A stretch of 64,000 nucleotides of DNA from Adlercreutzia muris (lineage in GTDB: Bacteria > Actinomycetota > Coriobacteriia > Coriobacteriales > Eggerthellaceae), in contig NZ_WAJS01000012.1 of the NCBI RefSeq assembly GCF_008831045.1, positions 19,946-83,945 on the forward strand, in the 5' to 3' direction. The notes below the pieces were generated by a model that did not search any database, was not told the origin of the DNA, and saw only the letters and a program-made list of their open reading frames with translations. Made by a program: the position numbers and the translations under genes. Of this stretch, positions 60,953 through 64,000 are shown one piece after another. Numbering within the stretch: the stretch's first letter is position 1; each line of letters opens with the position of its first letter.

Positions 60953-62629
60953 CTACTCCCCTTTCTCTACAGGCGGCTGCAGGTTCGCCGGTATGCGCAC
61001 GGTAAATGTACTTCCCGCCCCTGGCTCGCTTTCCACAGCAATGGTGCCCCCATGCATCTCCACCAGCTCCTTGCACATGGCAAGCCCCAGACCGCTGCCG
61101 CCGTAGCTGCGGCTGATGGAACCGTCAGCCTGGGTGAACTTCTCGAAGATGCGCGCCGCATCGGCCGCGCTGATGCCGATGCCGGTATCGGTGATGCGGA
61201 ATTCGATGGCGGACTGGGCAGCAAGACTCTGGCAGCGCACCGCGATGCGACCACCCGACTCGGTGAACTTGAGGGCGTTGCTGGTCAGATTCTCGAACAC
61301 CCGGCGCAACTTCTCCCCGTCGGCGAACAAAAGTGGCATGTCGTCGGCGATATCCCATTCCAGGACAATGCCCTTGTCACTGGCCAAGGGCTCAATGGTG
61401 GCTTGAAGCGGCCCCAACACATCCACCAGATCGATCAGCTCCAGATTGAGCGTCTCCTTGCCAGCTTCAATGCGGGCCATCTGCAGAATGCTCTCGATGA
61501 GCGCAAGGAGCGAGCGGTTATTCGCTTCCAGCTCGGCCCACAACTGGGCGTCCTCGTCGCTTGGCTCGCCCTGGCGCTCCTTCAGAATGCGCGAGAAGGC
61601 CATAGAGGCCGCCAAGGGCGTTTTCAGTTCGTGACTCATCATGGCAAGGAAATCGCTTTTGTACTGGCTCTCGTCAGCCAAGCGGCCGTTGGCCTCTTCT
61701 AGCTTGGCCTGCTGAGCCGCCAGCTCCTCATTGGCCTCCGACAGCCGACTCGTACGCTCCTCCACCTTCATTTCCAGCGATTCGTGCGACTCCTGCAGCT
61801 CATCGGCCATGCTGTTGAACCCTCGGGTGAGCAGCTTCATCTCACGCGTGGTATCCTCGAGAACAAGACGAGTGTCCAGGTTCCCCTTCTCGAAGCGTTC
61901 CATACCCTTGCGCACCCGGTCGATGGGCCGTGTGACAAGGCGACTTAAGGCCAGCCAGATCACCGCCATGCACGCGAGGATCATAAGTGCCGAGAGCGCA
62001 ATCGTCTGCATCATGCTCGTGCGACTCGCCTGCTGATAGGCATCTACGGGAATGGCGAGTGAGATGGCACCGTAGAGATCCCCCTCGTGCAGCCCTTCAC
62101 GCGGATAGCCCGTCATGTCCAGCTCGCCGGCCGGCTCGCCATGGCAATCGAGGCAGGTCTCTTCCATGTTCATGCGACGCAGATAGCGAAAGTAGCTGTG
62201 TCCATCGATCTCGTCGTAGCCATAGTACTCGTTTGCCTGAGCATTTTGCGCGAAAGCGTTCAGACCCGATGCTTCGAACTCGTCGGGGTAGTCATAGTCG
62301 TTGCGCGGCGAAAGTGCCACATAGCTCGTGCCATAGTCCGTGACCCGCGAGAACAACGCACCGATGGATCGTCCGGCGATGGAGCACTGCAACCCCTTGA
62401 ATTCGTAGTTGCCCGCCGAATCGTAGTTGATGAGGTCCTGATTGCGAGTCATAAACGTCCATACCGCATCCATGTTTGACGACAGTGCCCGCGCCTGGTC
62501 GAGCAACTCGCGCTCGGTGGACTGCTCGCTGGCATAGTGCTGCCATAACATGTTGGTTCCCAGCATCACCACGATAACCGACGCCAGAAGCACGATGAAT
62601 TTGGCGCGAATCGTCTCGAAACGCCGCAC
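60953..62629 (-). CDS. Heme-type (DUF3365/Tll0287-like) sensor histidine kinase
   Basis: A 558-residue membrane kinase. One helix at residues 9-28, an extracytoplasmic sensor with CLDCH at 159-163 (c-type heme attachment) and a second helix at 207-229 lead to HAMP, coiled coil, HisKA (MSHELKTPLAAS, His333) and ATPase motifs (FENLTSNALKFTE, DTGIGI, GGSGLGLAM). A heme-bearing sensor could report redox state or a heme ligand such as NO. Start GTG at 62629 follows AAAGGGAG. It pairs with the OmpR regulator and diverges from a Moco oxidoreductase gene, its likely target. Confidence 0.9.
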   Translation of the reverse strand: MRRFETIRAKFIVLLASVIVVMLGTNMLWQHYASEQSTERELLDQARALSSNMDAVWTFMTRNQDLINYDSAGNYEFKGLQCSIAGRSIGALFSRVTDYGTSYVALSPRNDYDYPDEFEASGLNAFAQNAQANEYYGYDEIDGHSYFRYLRRMNMEETCLDCHGEPAGELDMTGYPREGLHEGDLYGAISLAIPVDAYQQASRTSMMQTIALSALMILACMAVIWLALSRLVTRPIDRVRKGMERFEKGNLDTRLVLEDTTREMKLLTRGFNSMADELQESHESLEMKVEERTSRLSEANEELAAQQAKLEEANGRLADESQYKSDFLAMMSHELKTPLAASMAFSRILKERQGEPSDEDAQLWAELEANNRSLLALIESILQMARIEAGKETLNLELIDLVDVLGPLQATIEPLASDKGIVLEWDIADDMPLLFADGEKLRRVFENLTSNALKFTESGGRIAVRCQSLAAQSAIEFRITDTGIGISAADAARIFEKFTQADGSISRSYGGSGLGLAMCKELVEMHGGTIAVESEPGAGSTFTVRIPANLQPPVEKGE

Positions 62630-62733
62630 GGCACTCCCTTTTGTCGCCCTTCTGTCAACAACGTATAGTTTATCATGGCAGATAAGGTTCCCGTGAGTGC
62701 ACAGCGGTTTAGCGAGGGGGCAAGAAATAGGGT

Positions 62734-62762
62734 TTGAACAGGGAAGTAATAATTTGTTTAGA
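62734..62762 (+). promoter_or_regulatory. Promoter of the molybdopterin oxidoreductase gene
   Basis: TTGAAC (62734-62739), 17 bases, TTTAGA (62757-62762). A second candidate -10, TATAAC, lies just downstream. This is in the AT-rich divergent region between kinase and oxidoreductase. Confidence 0.45.
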
Positions 62763-62848
62763 TACCTGTTATAACTTATCAATACCCTTAGGCACCTTCC
62801 GTTCCTATACTCGCCGGCGTCGATGACCTTGAGGAGAAGGAGGAAACC

Positions 62849-64000
62849 GTGGCAAAGAACACCACGTCTGCACCGACGCTCAACCGACGCAGCTTCGTAG
62901 CTGCAGGCGTTGCCGCTAGCGCTTGCCTGGCGTCCGGATGCGCGCCCGAGGCAAAGGTGGACACTGGCAAGGAAGCGAGCTATGCGCAGCAAGGCGCCTA
63001 CGAAGGCGGTCTCGCCAACACATCGCTCAACGACGGCGAGTGGAAGTTCATGGAATGTAACAAAGGTTGCGGGGGCGGATGCGTCAACATGGCCTTAGTC
63101 AAAGATGGCAAAGTGGTAAGAACCAAAACAGACTCTAGCCATGAGGACTCCTTAGAGCACCCTCAGTTTCGCGGATGCCTTCGTGGGAGGTGCGCTGCAG
63201 AACTCGATTTCGGTCCCGACAGGCTCACCTATCCTGTCAAGCGCAAGCACTGGAGTCCCGACGATCCGCATGGAGAGCTACGGGGCCAAGATGAGTGGGA
63301 GCGCATCAGTTGGGATGAAGCCCTCGATATCGTCGCCGACCAGTTGAAGAAGGTATACACCACTTACGGCCCGCGCGCAGTTTTCTATCCTTGGGATCAG
63401 CGCAATGACCGCACGCCCGTGCTTGATGCCTGCGGGGGCTATATCGCAAGCTGGGACACCCAGTCTTTCGGAAGCTATCTTATGGATCTCGCCCAACTGG
63501 GGCTTCCCGAAGTTGCTTACGGTGGCTTGGGGACGGTGAACGATCGCTTCGATATCATCGAAAATGCTCAGACGATCGTCTTGTACGCCCAAGATCCAGC
63601 ATGGTCAGCCATTGCATTTGCGGCCTGGAATCTACGCGCCGCCAAGGACAAAGGTGCCCGTTTCGTTTGCGTCGGCCCTTTCTGCAACGCAAGCGCCAAT
63701 GCGTTTGACGCAGATTGGGTTCCCGTCTTCCCGGGCACAGATACCGCATTTATGCTGGGTGTCATTTTCGAAATGCTGAGACTGGACGAGGAAGAAGGAG
63801 GAATCATCGACTGGGACTTCCTTCATAAGTATTGCATAGGCTTCGATGACGAGTCGATGCCACAAGACGCGACGTGTGAGTTACATGAATCCGGAGCGGT
63901 GCTCCCAGAGGGCCCCGGAGCCTGCCCTTGGAGGGCGCCGGCCGGGGCATTCGTCGACGGGAGCATCCTACCACACCTTCGAGAGGGCCTCGGCGCTGCG
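62849..64000 (+). CDS. Tat-exported molybdopterin oxidoreductase (DMSO reductase family), 5' part
   Basis: Partial: 384 codons to the window end. GTG at 62849 follows AAGGAGG. The Tat signal LNRRSFVAAGVAASACLASGC includes a lipobox-like end. ECNKGCGGGC with a later GCLRG is the [4Fe-4S] ligand set, then WERISWDEALDIVADQLKKV and further Moco-family blocks (GLGTVNDRFDII, FVCVGPFCNASA) follow. Family sequence is good to about MPQDA (near 63870). After that the frame stays open, but the residues (GPGACPWRAPAGAF and on) no longer look like the family. The substrate is unknown. Confidence 0.85.
   Translation, partial: MAKNTTSAPTLNRRSFVAAGVAASACLASGCAPEAKVDTGKEASYAQQGAYEGGLANTSLNDGEWKFMECNKGCGGGCVNMALVKDGKVVRTKTDSSHEDSLEHPQFRGCLRGRCAAELDFGPDRLTYPVKRKHWSPDDPHGELRGQDEWERISWDEALDIVADQLKKVYTTYGPRAVFYPWDQRNDRTPVLDACGGYIASWDTQSFGSYLMDLAQLGLPEVAYGGLGTVNDRFDIIENAQTIVLYAQDPAWSAIAFAAWNLRAAKDKGARFVCVGPFCNASANAFDADWVPVFPGTDTAFMLGVIFEMLRLDEEEGGIIDWDFLHKYCIGFDDESMPQDATCELHESGAVLPEGPGACPWRAPAGAFVDGSILPHLREGLGAA
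63885..64000. other. Possible insertion boundary
   Basis: From about 63885 the base composition turns sharply to GC and the encoded residues stop matching the oxidoreductase. The segment GGAGCGGTGCTCCCAGAG has a small foldback. It could be the end of an inserted element; the window stops too soon to tell. Confidence 0.35.

Noticed and set aside
1..64000. CRISPR array, tRNA, rRNA or tmRNA genes
   Set aside because: No regularly spaced repeats with unique spacers, no T-loop GGTTCGA pattern with a fitting cloverleaf, and no rRNA signature were seen. A tRNAscan or covariance search would settle small RNAs.

Overview
The window is high-GC bacterial DNA that most resembles an Eggerthellaceae genome (class Coriobacteriia; Eggerthella, Adlercreutzia and Gordonibacter type). 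The clues are gene types rather than a database match: Tat-exported FAD flavoproteins beside LuxR regulators with many membrane helices, a Tat-exported molybdopterin oxidoreductase beside a c-heme sensor kinase, a split purine pathway (stand-alone AICAR transformylase plus PurO-type IMP cyclohydrolase), and class 3 fructose-bisphosphatase. The genus cannot be fixed from sequence alone. No rRNA, tRNA, CRISPR array or complete insertion sequence was found.

Layout. 1-5.5 kb: 3' end of a DUF3516 helicase, a small conserved protein, a glycine riboswitch with its Na+/alanine-glycine symporter, and an AT-rich DUF3644 gene with a HEPN-type motif. 5.6-13.8 kb: SWIM/SNF2 helicase, then a compact operon of a deformylase-like protein without its catalytic Glu, a HelD-type RNA polymerase remodeller and an ABC exporter. 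14-17.7 kb: a membrane-anchored unknown, a WalJ-like hydrolase and a protein of three fused RidA domains. 17.8-23.2 kb: hybrid histidine kinase, lipoprotein, and a head-to-head LuxR/flavoprotein pair that has lost both 5' ends. 23.2-32.7 kb: small membrane proteins, an MGMT-like protein, a GntR regulator diverging from a CPBP protease, a deoxyinosine glycosylase/NAD(P)HX epimerase fusion, an HTH-superoxide reductase-like fusion, FluC, a cupin under a MerR-type promoter, an SLC13 permease and a MOSC protein.

32.8-34.1 kb is a scar: a truncated AlbA/RecG-like gene, helically spaced TTCTAAC repeats, a second partial copy of the MOSC gene and the tail of an unknown gene. 34-45.6 kb: orphan hypB, an intact LuxR/flavoprotein pair (a useful comparison for the damaged one), an S10 carboxypeptidase, an APC permease, a ZIP transporter and a second, internally deleted flavoprotein. 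45.7-57 kb: PAP2, ferredoxin, dGTPase, the purH-purO unit behind a ZTP riboswitch, class 3 FBPase, another APC permease, apt and a rhodanese. 57-64 kb: GIY-YIG-like protein, aspartate 4-decarboxylase, DUF2442, an msrB remnant, a heme-type sensor kinase/response regulator pair and the start of a molybdopterin oxidoreductase, whose last roughly 110 bases may already belong to another element.

Themes: amino acid use and anaerobic respiration (symporter, APC permeases, aspartate decarboxylase, carboxypeptidase, flavoproteins, Moco enzyme), purine control by RNA (ZTP and glycine riboswitches), single-chain fusions of normally separate proteins, and many gene remnants and intergenic repeats that point to recent deletion and duplication.
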